Source: DSYU01 sp963827605 (GTDB lineage: Bacteria; Chloroflexota; Anaerolineae; Anaerolineales; Anaerolineaceae). Taken from it: DNA of 64,000 nt. The stretch's first letter is position 1; each line of letters starts with the position of its first letter. The stretch spans positions 620,001 through 684,000 of the forward strand of contig CAWHBK010000002.1 of the NCBI GenBank assembly GCA_963827605.1, read 5' to 3'. Below are positions 55,203 through 63,576 of this stretch, piece by piece. The position numbers and the translations under genes are program-made. The notes beneath the pieces are model-generated. The model was given only the letters and a program-made list of their open reading frames with translations, was not told the origin of the DNA and made no database searches.

Positions 55203-56416
55203 ATGGCACGGGTGTTATTAATTGACGATGAGCCGATTTACTATAAGATGATTGTACATGCCCTTAAGCCACACGGCTATGAGGTCGAGTACGCAAGAAC
55301 AGGGATGGACGGTTTGAAGACCGTTCCCCTTTTAATCCTGATCTGATTATCACGGATGTACGCCTGCCTGATCTATCTGGTTATGAAGTAGCTCAGCGTT
55401 TGCGCCGCGATCCACGTTTTGAAAATATTCCCCTGATCTTCCTCACCAGCCAGGCGGATCTGAGTAATAAATTAAAGGCATTTGAAGTTGGCGCGGATGA
55501 TTACCTGAGCAAGCCTTTCCAGCCAGAAGAGCTCGTGGCGCGGGTGGGGATGCTCGTCCGCCGGGGCGAGGTATTACGCTTTGCCCGCCAGCAGGAGGTG
55601 GTCAAAGATCAGGCTATGGTGCTGACCGTGCACAGCTTGCGCGGCGGTACGGGCTGCTCCAGCATGGCGGTAAATATGGCCCTGGCGCTGTACCGGCTTT
55701 GGGAACGGCCCACCCTGTTGATCGATTCTGTGCTCAATGCCGGGCAGATCGCATTGATGTTGAATGCTTCGCCGATGCATACCTGGGAAGACCTGACCGA
55801 TCTAAAAACAAACGACATCGATTCCTCCGTGATCGAGAGCCTGACCTGTAAGCATTCCAGCGGGTTGGACTACATCGCCTCCCCGGCCTACCCCATCGCG
55901 GTAGACTCCTTCACCGATGAAGTCTGGCAGACCATTTTGGAAGGGCTGCGCAACACCTACGAATATATCGTCATCGATACCCCGCACGATTTTAGCAACA
56001 TCGCCATCCACATGCTCAACTGCGCCGACGAGGTGCTCATGATGCTCTCACCCGAGATGGCATCCATCCGCGCTGCCGTTTGCGCCTTGAATATTTACGA
56101 TCGCCTCAATTACTCTCTGGACAAGATCTATCCAGTTCTCAACAATACCATACCCCAATCGGGGATTAAAATCGGGCAGGTTGAAAAAGTACTCAAGCGG
56201 CCGGTAAAGTATATGATCCCATATGCTTCGAACGAGTTTACCCGCGCCATCAATTTTGGCGAACCCGTGGTAAGCACGAACGCCGAATCACCCATCACGG
56301 CATTTTTCGAAGACCTTGCTTACAAAATGAGTAAGGAGACCCTGAAAAACATTCCGCCGGCTGCTCCAACAGCGGTGTGGAAACGTGTTACCAGCCGCAT
56401 TACGAGCAAGAAGTGA
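55203..56416 (+). CDS. Receiver-TadZ/CpaE-like ATPase, one frameshift
   Basis: About 405 residues. The N-terminal receiver (MARVLLIDDEPIYYKMIVHALK; Asp in LIITDVRLPD; Lys in YLSKPF) is followed by a MinD/ParA-type domain. Its Walker A reads SLRGGTGCSSMAVN, with Arg and Cys where MinD has the two lysines, as in TadZ/CpaE proteins with atypical P-loops; Walker B is EYIVIDTPHD. TadZ proteins place pilus or secretion machines at a cell pole. One base is missing in the run CCCCTTTT at 55325-55332, splitting the receiver; homopolymer error is likely. Sits 40 bp after the hybrid kinase. Confidence 0.87.
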
Positions 56417-56429
56417 GGCGTATGAGCGT

Positions 56430-58400
56430 ATGAACCGCCGGGTGCTGACTTTGGGCGTCCTCCTGGCCATTTCCGCTTTATTAATAATCGGAATCCAGGG
56501 GTCAAACGCTGACGATGGCGAAACAGGCCGTTTCAAGATGGTCGAAGTCCAAACGACCCAGTATATCTGGGACTTGGTTTCGAACCAGGACGGCCGCGTC
56601 ATTTGCCAGGCCATTGTCAACCACCCGAATCGTCCATCCAACGAAGAAACGATCCAGATCTGCGCCGATCAAATTTTTCCACCCTTATCCACTCCCGATC
56701 CCGCGGGCACATCTTCTACTACTCCCCGTCCCACAGCGGTCCCTTTTAATCTGGCGGATTTTTTTCGCACGGTAAACTGGCGCTTTATTGCCACGCAGGA
56801 ACTAACCCGCACCATCAAAGAACCGCTTCCCGCCATTATCATCAATCTTACGGTTCCGCCGGACCAGAGCGCGCCTTACTACGCCTTTATCGCGGCCTAT
56901 GAGCCGGTGTTCGGCGAGCGGATTACCAGCATTACCGGGGTACTCAACGGCATCCCATTTACCTGCCCTTCCGAGCGCTGCCAGGTTCCAATTAAAAACG
57001 ATTCCTCGCTTGAGTTTTGGGCAAGCTCCAGTTTTGGCGACGATAGCAAGCACATGCAAGCCGTTCTCGTCATTTCTCATAAAGTGGACAAGACCACCCT
57101 CGAGCTGACCTCGCTCGTCCCGGCCACCATGTTCCGGGATGCATGTGGGCTTGCCTGGGGGCTCCCACAAACCAAACTACCGGCCTGGGCCAGTTTTCCG
57201 GCAACCCCTGATGAATTGAATACCAAGAAGCCCTATCAATACCTGGCAGGCAAGCTACTGGCGGCGGGTGTGGTAGACGCAGGTGAATGTCCTGGGGGCG
57301 GCTTAATGGGCAACGGCGGGTCGAACAACTGCGGTCTGGAAGCCACCAATCAGGCGGTTATTGATTGGCAGAACCATTATGATGTTTCGATCTGGGAATC
57401 AGGACGCAGCCTGGGCATTCCGCCGCGGCTGCTAAAATCGCTCATCGCGCAGGAATCGCAGTTTTGGCCGGGGAACTCGCGCCATATTTACAGCGAATTC
57501 GGGCTGGGACAGATAAGCCAGAGCGGCGCCGATGTAGCCTTGCGTTGGGACAACGACTTATTCTCCACCATATGCAGCGGGCTGGTGTACGACTGCAGCA
57601 AAATTTATGGCCGGCTTTCTTCGTGGATGCAAGCAACCATGCGCGGTGGATTGGTACGCTCGTTAAACTCCGAATGCGCCACCTGCCCGCATGGCATCGA
57701 CGAAGGCCGCGCCTATGAAAGCATCCCCATGGTTGCGCGAACGCTGCGGTCGAACTGTTTGCAGGTCAATTACTTAATGGACCGGCATAACGCGACCGCA
57801 TCCTACGAGGATCTCTGGCGCTTTACCCTGGTTTCATACCACAGCGGCTACCAATGCATCCAGGAAGCTCTTTACGGGGCTTACATGAACCTTCAAGAAG
57901 AAGATTGGGCTCATGTTTCCGGTTACCTGGGCTGCCCAGGGTCGCTGCTGTACGTGGATGAAGTGATGAAATCCCTGGAGGAGTTCGACGCGTTTCGCTA
58001 CAAGCCTGCCGAAAGCGACCGCCAGGTCAGCCTGGCTGCCTTTAAGTTCGTTCCAACGCCCACGCGCCCCGCGCCAACCCCCACGCAAACCCCCATCCCC
58101 TCCTTTAGCCATATTCGTGTTCTGGTTTATGTAGACAGCAATCAGAACCAGCATCCCGATGTTGAAGAGGAAGTAGAAGGCATCCGGGTAACGGTCACTT
58201 TCGCCAACGGTCAGGTGCGCAGTGGAACGACCCGGAATGGGGAGGCGATATTTGACCTGACCGGTCAGCCGGTGTACTCAAATGTAGTCGTTGCGCTGCC
58301 AGAAATGTATCGCTCAGAAAAAGTCCGGGTGAGCCAGGATGGCGAAATACCGGTCATTTTCCGCCTTGAACAACCTGTTGTGCCGCCTGCATTACCCTAA
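56430..58400 (+). CDS. Lytic-transglycosylase-like envelope protein with SdrD-like C-terminal domain
   Basis: 656 residues. N-terminal hydrophobic segment (about 5-24; signal or anchor), a linker, a beta-rich domain (about 105-260), then a soluble-lytic-transglycosylase-like region: LGIPPRLLKSLIAQESQFWPG with the catalytic Glu E342 and EFGLGQIS after it. About six Cys in this part may form disulfides. A Thr/Pro linker (about 537-560) leads to an SdrD/Cna-B-like beta domain (VYVDSNQNQHPDVEEEVEGIRVTV). Predicted to cut peptidoglycan locally, for example to let a structure through the wall. 13 bp after the TadZ-like gene. Confidence 0.85.
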   Translation: MNRRVLTLGVLLAISALLIIGIQGSNADDGETGRFKMVEVQTTQYIWDLVSNQDGRVICQAIVNHPNRPSNEETIQICADQIFPPLSTPDPAGTSSTTPRPTAVPFNLADFFRTVNWRFIATQELTRTIKEPLPAIIINLTVPPDQSAPYYAFIAAYEPVFGERITSITGVLNGIPFTCPSERCQVPIKNDSSLEFWASSSFGDDSKHMQAVLVISHKVDKTTLELTSLVPATMFRDACGLAWGLPQTKLPAWASFPATPDELNTKKPYQYLAGKLLAAGVVDAGECPGGGLMGNGGSNNCGLEATNQAVIDWQNHYDVSIWESGRSLGIPPRLLKSLIAQESQFWPGNSRHIYSEFGLGQISQSGADVALRWDNDLFSTICSGLVYDCSKIYGRLSSWMQATMRGGLVRSLNSECATCPHGIDEGRAYESIPMVARTLRSNCLQVNYLMDRHNATASYEDLWRFTLVSYHSGYQCIQEALYGAYMNLQEEDWAHVSGYLGCPGSLLYVDEVMKSLEEFDAFRYKPAESDRQVSLAAFKFVPTPTRPAPTPTQTPIPSFSHIRVLVYVDSNQNQHPDVEEEVEGIRVTVTFANGQVRSGTTRNGEAIFDLTGQPVYSNVVVALPEMYRSEKVRVSQDGEIPVIFRLEQPVVPPALP

Positions 58401-58418
58401 GGAGATTGGTTAAGCCGT

Positions 58419-60752
58419 ATGGTTACCAAACCGCTAGACCCCGAAATTCCCAAACAACCCGGCGAACCGAACTCTGAGGTAGAGCCGGATCTCCCAATTG
58501 TGGAGACACCTCAACCGTCCAATGAAACACCCGCGAATTCGCCAGAAAATGGCGACTATATCTCGGAAATCCGCCAAAGCCTGGCCAGTGAAGAGACCAG
58601 CCGCTCAAAACGCGGCACAGGCAGCTTGATCCGGCGGATTACCGGTTCGCTGCGCCGGGTAACCGGACCGCTGCGTAACACAGATGAACTGTCGCGGGCA
58701 AAGGCAGAGGCCGCGCCTGAGCCGTCTTTCCCTGAGGGGCTCGACAACCTTTCGACTGGCAAGCTGGACAGCGAACCAACGGTGGAGATGACCGACGAGC
58801 TTCTTTCCGGAAGATTGGAACCTGTACAAGAACATGAAGTTACGGATGACTTCATCACCGGACGGCTGAGCAGCGAAATGGCGCCAGAGATACCAGACGA
58901 TCTCTTCGCCAGCCGGTTTGGAAGCACAGCGCCGGGCGACACCCCAGAAAGCTGGAGTGACCTGCACAATTCCGGAAGCGAAGCCGGGGAACTTCTGGAG
59001 ATGGAAGAGGAGCCCGTCCTTGGCGACGCGCCTGGGATAGGCGACGATGCGCCGATATCCCTCCTGGAAAGCGGCGCGATCGCGGCATTGGGCATGACCG
59101 AAGAAGAAATATCGCAGGGGGATGAACCAGACTGGATGAGTGAAATTCGCGCCGAGACCCGCAATGCGGTGCCCGACGCGGCCCAGAACGCGGCCCCAAC
59201 CAGCGAGGCGGGGCTCGAAACCCGGCCAGAACAGCCGTCCGGTGAAAAAACCTCATTACGCGGCGCAACCGGCCAGCTGCGCAAGTTCATTACCGGCATC
59301 CTGGGACACTCCAAGGAAAAACAAAGCCAGCCGGAAGAAACAGATTTTTCAGATGAGCTGGTGAGCGATCGCCTGGGACGCAGCCTGGGGACAACCGAGA
59401 CAGATGGAAAGCCCGTCCCCAGGTTTGGCGAGGATGAAGCTTTTCTCCTGACGGATGGCGAGCGTGCATTTCAGCCCGCCGGCGAGGGAACGCTGGAAGA
59501 GCCGTTCTCGGCAGCCTTTCATGAAACCGCAATCATCGATGAAACCGGCATCCTCGATTCGCAGGCTGCCTCTGAAAAAGCCGATTTCTTTGAAGGGCTG
59601 GAGGTAAACTTCGCCAACGTAGGCGAGATTGAGCCCAGTGAAGGGATCAACGGCTACGAGCTGTACCCCGAGGATGAGGCGCTGCTGTGGGGAACCGCGG
59701 ACCAACCGGCAGCCGAAACGAACCCACCGGATATACCCATTACGCCTGAAGATATCTGGGGTAACGGCAGTGATACCCTTGGATATGGCTCAGATTTGCG
59801 GCGAGATATCTGGAGCGAAGCAGCAGAACCCGAAACATCCGCCCAGGAATTTTTCCCCCGGGTAGATATGGGCAAACCAGAGGACCAGGACGCTTACGCG
59901 GCCACCTTTTTGACCGGCACGGATTTCCTCCCTACCATAGGGGCTGAACCGGATACAGACAATTTGCTGAGCCAGGTGCTGGACGAAACGCCCGCAAAAG
60001 AGGACTCCACCTCCGTCCAGGATCTACGCTCCATTGCCCTCCAAGATTATGAAGAGGGAGAAGAATCCGATTATTCCGACTATACCTACAAAATCGATTG
60101 GGGTGACGAGGATAAGGTCACACCGGTAGAAGCCGAAACGGAAACGGAAAAGGCCGACAGCGAGAAGGCCAAACTTTGGGCGGAGGAAACCGAAGAGGAG
60201 ACCCGCCAGACCCTTTCCACGGATTGGAAATCCTGGTTTATCAATCGAAAAACTTCCCATAAGATCCTACTGGTGGAAGCGGCGGTAGTGGTTATCGCCA
60301 TGCTGGTCGCTTTACCGTATTTCCTCTTCATGATGCTGCGCGGTCCACTGATCCCGGCCGCCCAGGCACAACAAAATGCGCTGCCCGCCGGCGTGCCATA
60401 CCCGACCGGCCTGACCCTACCAGGCGGCTGGTACTTCCCGTTGGAGCGGAGCTCGTTTACCAACGGCAAATGGCAGCCCAGCACCAGCGAATGGTTGGAA
60501 GGCAGCGAGCTGCGCCGGGTGGTCGCTTTACCCTGGAATCCGCAGACGGAAGCCGTCATCCAAACCTTCCAGACGGGGGATACGGTCGAACTGTACCTGA
60601 GCAACACCGACACGTTGAAGTATCGGGTCGCCTCCATTGAACGGTTGGCGGTAACCAATACGCAGGTGTATTCCGATCTTAACCCCTCCCTGGCGATCAT
60701 CCTATATCAGGAGAAAACACCCACCCGTTGGGTGATTATCTGTAAGCCTTAG
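58419..60752 (+). CDS. Acidic membrane protein with C-terminal sortase-like domain
   Basis: 777 residues. About 610 acidic, low-complexity cytoplasmic residues are followed by one transmembrane helix (about 615-640) and about 120 residues outside. The cytoplasmic part has two kinds of repeat: basic TGSLRR-like stretches (RRITGSLRRVTGPLR; LRGATGQLRKFITGILG) and D/E-x-L-x-x-GRL units (STGKL, LLSGRL, FITGRL, VSDRLG). The outside part (FQTGDTVELYLSNTDTLKYRVASIERL..., ending WVIICKP) resembles the beta-barrel of sortases but without the catalytic His and TLxTC Cys. A strong RBS AAGGAGATTGG precedes it. Possibly a scaffold linking cytoplasmic partners to the wall; function unknown. Confidence 0.65.
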   Translation: MVTKPLDPEIPKQPGEPNSEVEPDLPIVETPQPSNETPANSPENGDYISEIRQSLASEETSRSKRGTGSLIRRITGSLRRVTGPLRNTDELSRAKAEAAPEPSFPEGLDNLSTGKLDSEPTVEMTDELLSGRLEPVQEHEVTDDFITGRLSSEMAPEIPDDLFASRFGSTAPGDTPESWSDLHNSGSEAGELLEMEEEPVLGDAPGIGDDAPISLLESGAIAALGMTEEEISQGDEPDWMSEIRAETRNAVPDAAQNAAPTSEAGLETRPEQPSGEKTSLRGATGQLRKFITGILGHSKEKQSQPEETDFSDELVSDRLGRSLGTTETDGKPVPRFGEDEAFLLTDGERAFQPAGEGTLEEPFSAAFHETAIIDETGILDSQAASEKADFFEGLEVNFANVGEIEPSEGINGYELYPEDEALLWGTADQPAAETNPPDIPITPEDIWGNGSDTLGYGSDLRRDIWSEAAEPETSAQEFFPRVDMGKPEDQDAYAATFLTGTDFLPTIGAEPDTDNLLSQVLDETPAKEDSTSVQDLRSIALQDYEEGEESDYSDYTYKIDWGDEDKVTPVEAETETEKADSEKAKLWAEETEEETRQTLSTDWKSWFINRKTSHKILLVEAAVVVIAMLVALPYFLFMMLRGPLIPAAQAQQNALPAGVPYPTGLTLPGGWYFPLERSSFTNGKWQPSTSEWLEGSELRRVVALPWNPQTEAVIQTFQTGDTVELYLSNTDTLKYRVASIERLAVTNTQVYSDLNPSLAIILYQEKTPTRWVIICKP

Positions 60753-60776
60753 GCAGGTTAGCAACGCATGCTGAAC

Positions 60777-60795
60777 GGGGGTCGTGAGAGACCCC
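60777..60795 (+). terminator. Short hairpin at the end of the signalling and envelope module
   Basis: GGGGTC, 6-nt loop, GACCCC, 24 bp after the stop of the acidic membrane protein. No clear U-run; a weak terminator candidate. Confidence 0.4.
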
Positions 60796-60894
60796 AGTTG
60801 ACAAAGTTAGAAACCTCCCGTCACAAATATGGTCGAGTCCACATTTTAAATTAAAAGCATTTGCTTTTCACCCTTTTCACAAAGGAATAGCCCA

Positions 60895-61314
60895 GTGGAC
60901 ATCGACCTCTCCCGACTTAACTTCATCTTCACCTCGAAGCCCTTGCTGATTGGCGGGATGGCCATGGAATATTATGGTCTCCGCCCTTCCGGCGCGGATA
61001 TTGACTTTGTCGTCACCCCAGAAGATTACGAGCGGTTGGCCGGGCAGTATCCGGATCATCTCAAGGAAATCTGGGGGGATATGGGCGTATGCATTTATGA
61101 ATTCGAGATCTGGAAATCGATCTGTCTTTTTGGATACGAACACCTCTCCTCGGGAGCAGTCGACCTGGCCGATTATCGGGTGATCTCGCTGGAAAAATTA
61201 CTGCTGCTGAAAGCCTTGGGGATGCGCGAAGCCAAATATCACCGCGATCTGGAATTGATCGTCGAGCGGGTACATGCGCTGCAGTACGCCAACTTTGTGC
61301 CCAGGCAGTCATAA
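60895..61314 (+). CDS. Stand-alone nucleotidyltransferase-fold protein
   Basis: 139 residues starting at a GTG with AAAGGAATAG upstream. LLIGGMAMEYYGLRPSGADIDFVV carries the GG...DxDF pattern of the minimal nucleotidyltransferase fold (AbiEii/MenT-like and related groups), with EKLLLLKALGMREAKYHRDLELI, a helical tail often seen in them. There is no antitoxin-like partner next to it, so a toxin role is not supported by context. It is followed by a strong hairpin and looks monocistronic. Confidence 0.7.
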   Translation: MDIDLSRLNFIFTSKPLLIGGMAMEYYGLRPSGADIDFVVTPEDYERLAGQYPDHLKEIWGDMGVCIYEFEIWKSICLFGYEHLSSGAVDLADYRVISLEKLLLLKALGMREAKYHRDLELIVERVHALQYANFVPRQS

Positions 61315-61344
61315 ACACCAGGAGGTTTTTCGATCATCCCTCCT

Positions 61345-61390
61345 GCCAATATGGGCGGCAGTTCTGTCATACTGCCGCCCATATTGGCAA
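61345..61390 (+). terminator. Perfect 19-bp inverted repeat after the nucleotidyltransferase-like gene
   Basis: TGCCAATATGGGCGGCAGT and complement with an 8-nt loop. A second, smaller CAGGAGG/CCTCCTG pair overlaps its left side. No U-run. Confidence 0.75.
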
Positions 61391-61463
61391 TATTGGTTGT
61401 ATTTCAGGGTAAAATAGACACGAACAATAAATCCACCCAAACCCCTTTTTGAAAAAGGTTCAT

Positions 61464-63521
61464 ATGGCAACCAAATTCTCCCCGATTAACCCGCGTTTTC
61501 CGCATTTCCTGCACGGCGGCGATTACAACCCCGACCAGTGGCCCGAGGAGGTCTGGCAGGAAGACATGCGCCTGATGAAGCTCGCCAATTGCAACACGAT
61601 GAGCACGGCGATCTTTGCCTGGACCAAACTTGAGCCAGAAGAGGGGAAGTTTGATTTTTCCTGGCTGGACAAAATCATGGACCTGCTGGCCGAAAACGGC
61701 GGGTACGCCGTACTGGCCACGCCTTCCGGCGCGCGGCCGGCATGGCTTTCCGCGAAATATCCGGAAATCCTGCGCGTGGGCCCCGACCGCCGGCGTATCC
61801 TCCACGGCGGGCGCCACAACCACTGCATGACCTCCCCCATTTACCGGGAGAAGGTGCAAACAATCAACCGCAAGATGGCGGAACGTTACAAGGATCACCC
61901 GGCGCTGTTGGTATGGCACATATCGAATGAATACGGCGGCGAGTGTCACTGCGACTTGTGCCAGCAGTCGTTTCGCCACTGGCTGCAAAAGAAATACAAT
62001 AATGATCTAAACCAGCTCAACCTGGCCTGGTGGGCCGAATTCTGGAGCCACACCTATACCGCCTGGGAGCAGATCGAATCGCCCAGCCCGATTGGGGAAA
62101 TGAGTTTGCACGGGCTGAACCTGGATTGGAAACGCTACACCACCGACCAGACGATTGATTTCTACCGCTGCGAGATCGAGCCGCTGCGCGAGATCACCCC
62201 GGCGCTGCCGATCACCACCAATTTTATGGGATTATATACCGGGCTCAATTACCCGCGTTTTGCAAAAGAAGTGGATATTATCTCGTGGGATAATTACCCG
62301 GTCTGGCACACCACTGGCTCGGATGCGGAACTGGCAGCCCACATCGCTTTTGTTCACGACCAGAACCGGGCGATGAAAAACGGCAAACCCTGGATGCTGA
62401 TGGAATCCACCCCCTCGAACACCAACTGGCAGCCCATCCCCAAGCTCAAACGGCCCGGAATGCACAAACTGAGCAGCCTGCAAGCCGTGGCGCATGGGTC
62501 GGACACGGTGCAGTATTTCCAATGGCGCAAGAGCCGCGGCAGCGCCGAAAAATTCCACGGTGCGGTGGTGGACCACGTGGGTAACGAGCATACGCGCACC
62601 TTCAAGGATGTGGCGGAGCTGGGCGCGGTGCTGCAAAAGCTCGACCCTGTGCTGGGAACCACCGTCAGGCCGGATGTGGCGATCATCTATGATTGGGAGA
62701 ACCGCTGGGCCATTGACGATATGAACGGGTTGGGCCGCGACCGGCGCAACTATGCTGAAACGTGCATCAGCCACTACCAGCCCTTCTGGTCGCGCGGCAT
62801 CCCGGTGGACGTAATCCCCGAATGGGCGGATTTCTCGCCCTATAAGCTGGTGGTTGCACCGATGCTGTACATGCTCCAGCCGGGGGTGGCCAAGCGACTG
62901 GAGAAATTCGTCGCGGACGGCGGCACGCTGGTCACCACCTACTGGTCGGGCATCGTTGACGAGAACGACCTGTGCTTTTTGGGCGGCTGGCCAGGCGGCG
63001 GACTGCGCGCGGTGCTGGGGATCTGGGATGAAGAAACCGATACTATCACCCCGGCCGAACGCAACCAGGTAATGATGACAGCTGGTAACGCGTTGAGCCT
63101 GTCCGGTTCCTACGAAGCGCGCGATTACTTTGCGCTGGTACACGCCGAGTCAGCCCAGGTGCTGGCTACCTACGGTTCCGATTTCTATGCCGGCCAGCCC
63201 GCGCTCACCGTAAACACGTACGGCAAAGGCCAGGCTTATTACATGGCCTCGCGCAATGAAACCCGCTTTCTGGACGATTTCTACGGCAAGCTTGCCGGAG
63301 CGATGAACCTGCGGCGCGCGCTACCGGTGGATCTGCCAGGTGGGGTTACCGCGCAGATACGAGAAGACGAGCACAACACCTTCATTTTCGTGATGAACTT
63401 CAACCCGGACAAGGTCACCGTAAAACTGGACGGCGGCAAGTATGAGAACCTGGTCACCGGCGCAGCCGTCCGCGGCAAGCTGGAACTGCCAGGATACGGC
63501 GTGGAAATATTAAAGGCCTAA
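61464..63521 (+). CDS. GH42 beta-galactosidase
   Basis: Releases terminal beta-galactose; GH42 enzymes often act on galacto-oligosaccharides or arabinogalactan parts. 685 residues, the usual size. LHGGDYNPDQWPEEVWQEDM near the N-terminus is the family signature; acid/base E156 in HISNEYGG, nucleophile E314 in LMESTPS, and the zinc-binding cysteines of clan members in ECHCDLC. The three-domain form (TIM barrel, trimerisation domain, C-terminal beta domain) is complete. Start at MATKFSPINP with AAAGG upstream; an in-frame TTG five codons earlier is less likely. No signal peptide. Third glycosidase of the window. Confidence 0.95.
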   Translation: MATKFSPINPRFPHFLHGGDYNPDQWPEEVWQEDMRLMKLANCNTMSTAIFAWTKLEPEEGKFDFSWLDKIMDLLAENGGYAVLATPSGARPAWLSAKYPEILRVGPDRRRILHGGRHNHCMTSPIYREKVQTINRKMAERYKDHPALLVWHISNEYGGECHCDLCQQSFRHWLQKKYNNDLNQLNLAWWAEFWSHTYTAWEQIESPSPIGEMSLHGLNLDWKRYTTDQTIDFYRCEIEPLREITPALPITTNFMGLYTGLNYPRFAKEVDIISWDNYPVWHTTGSDAELAAHIAFVHDQNRAMKNGKPWMLMESTPSNTNWQPIPKLKRPGMHKLSSLQAVAHGSDTVQYFQWRKSRGSAEKFHGAVVDHVGNEHTRTFKDVAELGAVLQKLDPVLGTTVRPDVAIIYDWENRWAIDDMNGLGRDRRNYAETCISHYQPFWSRGIPVDVIPEWADFSPYKLVVAPMLYMLQPGVAKRLEKFVADGGTLVTTYWSGIVDENDLCFLGGWPGGGLRAVLGIWDEETDTITPAERNQVMMTAGNALSLSGSYEARDYFALVHAESAQVLATYGSDFYAGQPALTVNTYGKGQAYYMASRNETRFLDDFYGKLAGAMNLRRALPVDLPGGVTAQIREDEHNTFIFVMNFNPDKVTVKLDGGKYENLVTGAAVRGKLELPGYGVEILKA

Positions 63522-63529
63522 ACATTCGA

Positions 63530-63557
63530 AACCGCCGGGGCGAATACCCCGGCGGTT
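63530..63557 (+). terminator. Rho-independent terminator after the beta-galactosidase gene
   Basis: AACCGCCGGGG, 6-nt loop, CCCCGGCGGTT, then ATTTTTAATT. It lies 8 bp after the stop. Confidence 0.85.
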
Positions 63558-63576
63558 ATTTTTAATTAGAGGTTCG

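Noticed and set aside
55325..55332. Programmed ribosomal frameshift in the receiver-TadZ gene
   Set aside because: CCCCTTTT resembles a slippery run, but there is no RBS-like stimulator or downstream structure that I can support, and many other genes in the window have similar single-base breaks.
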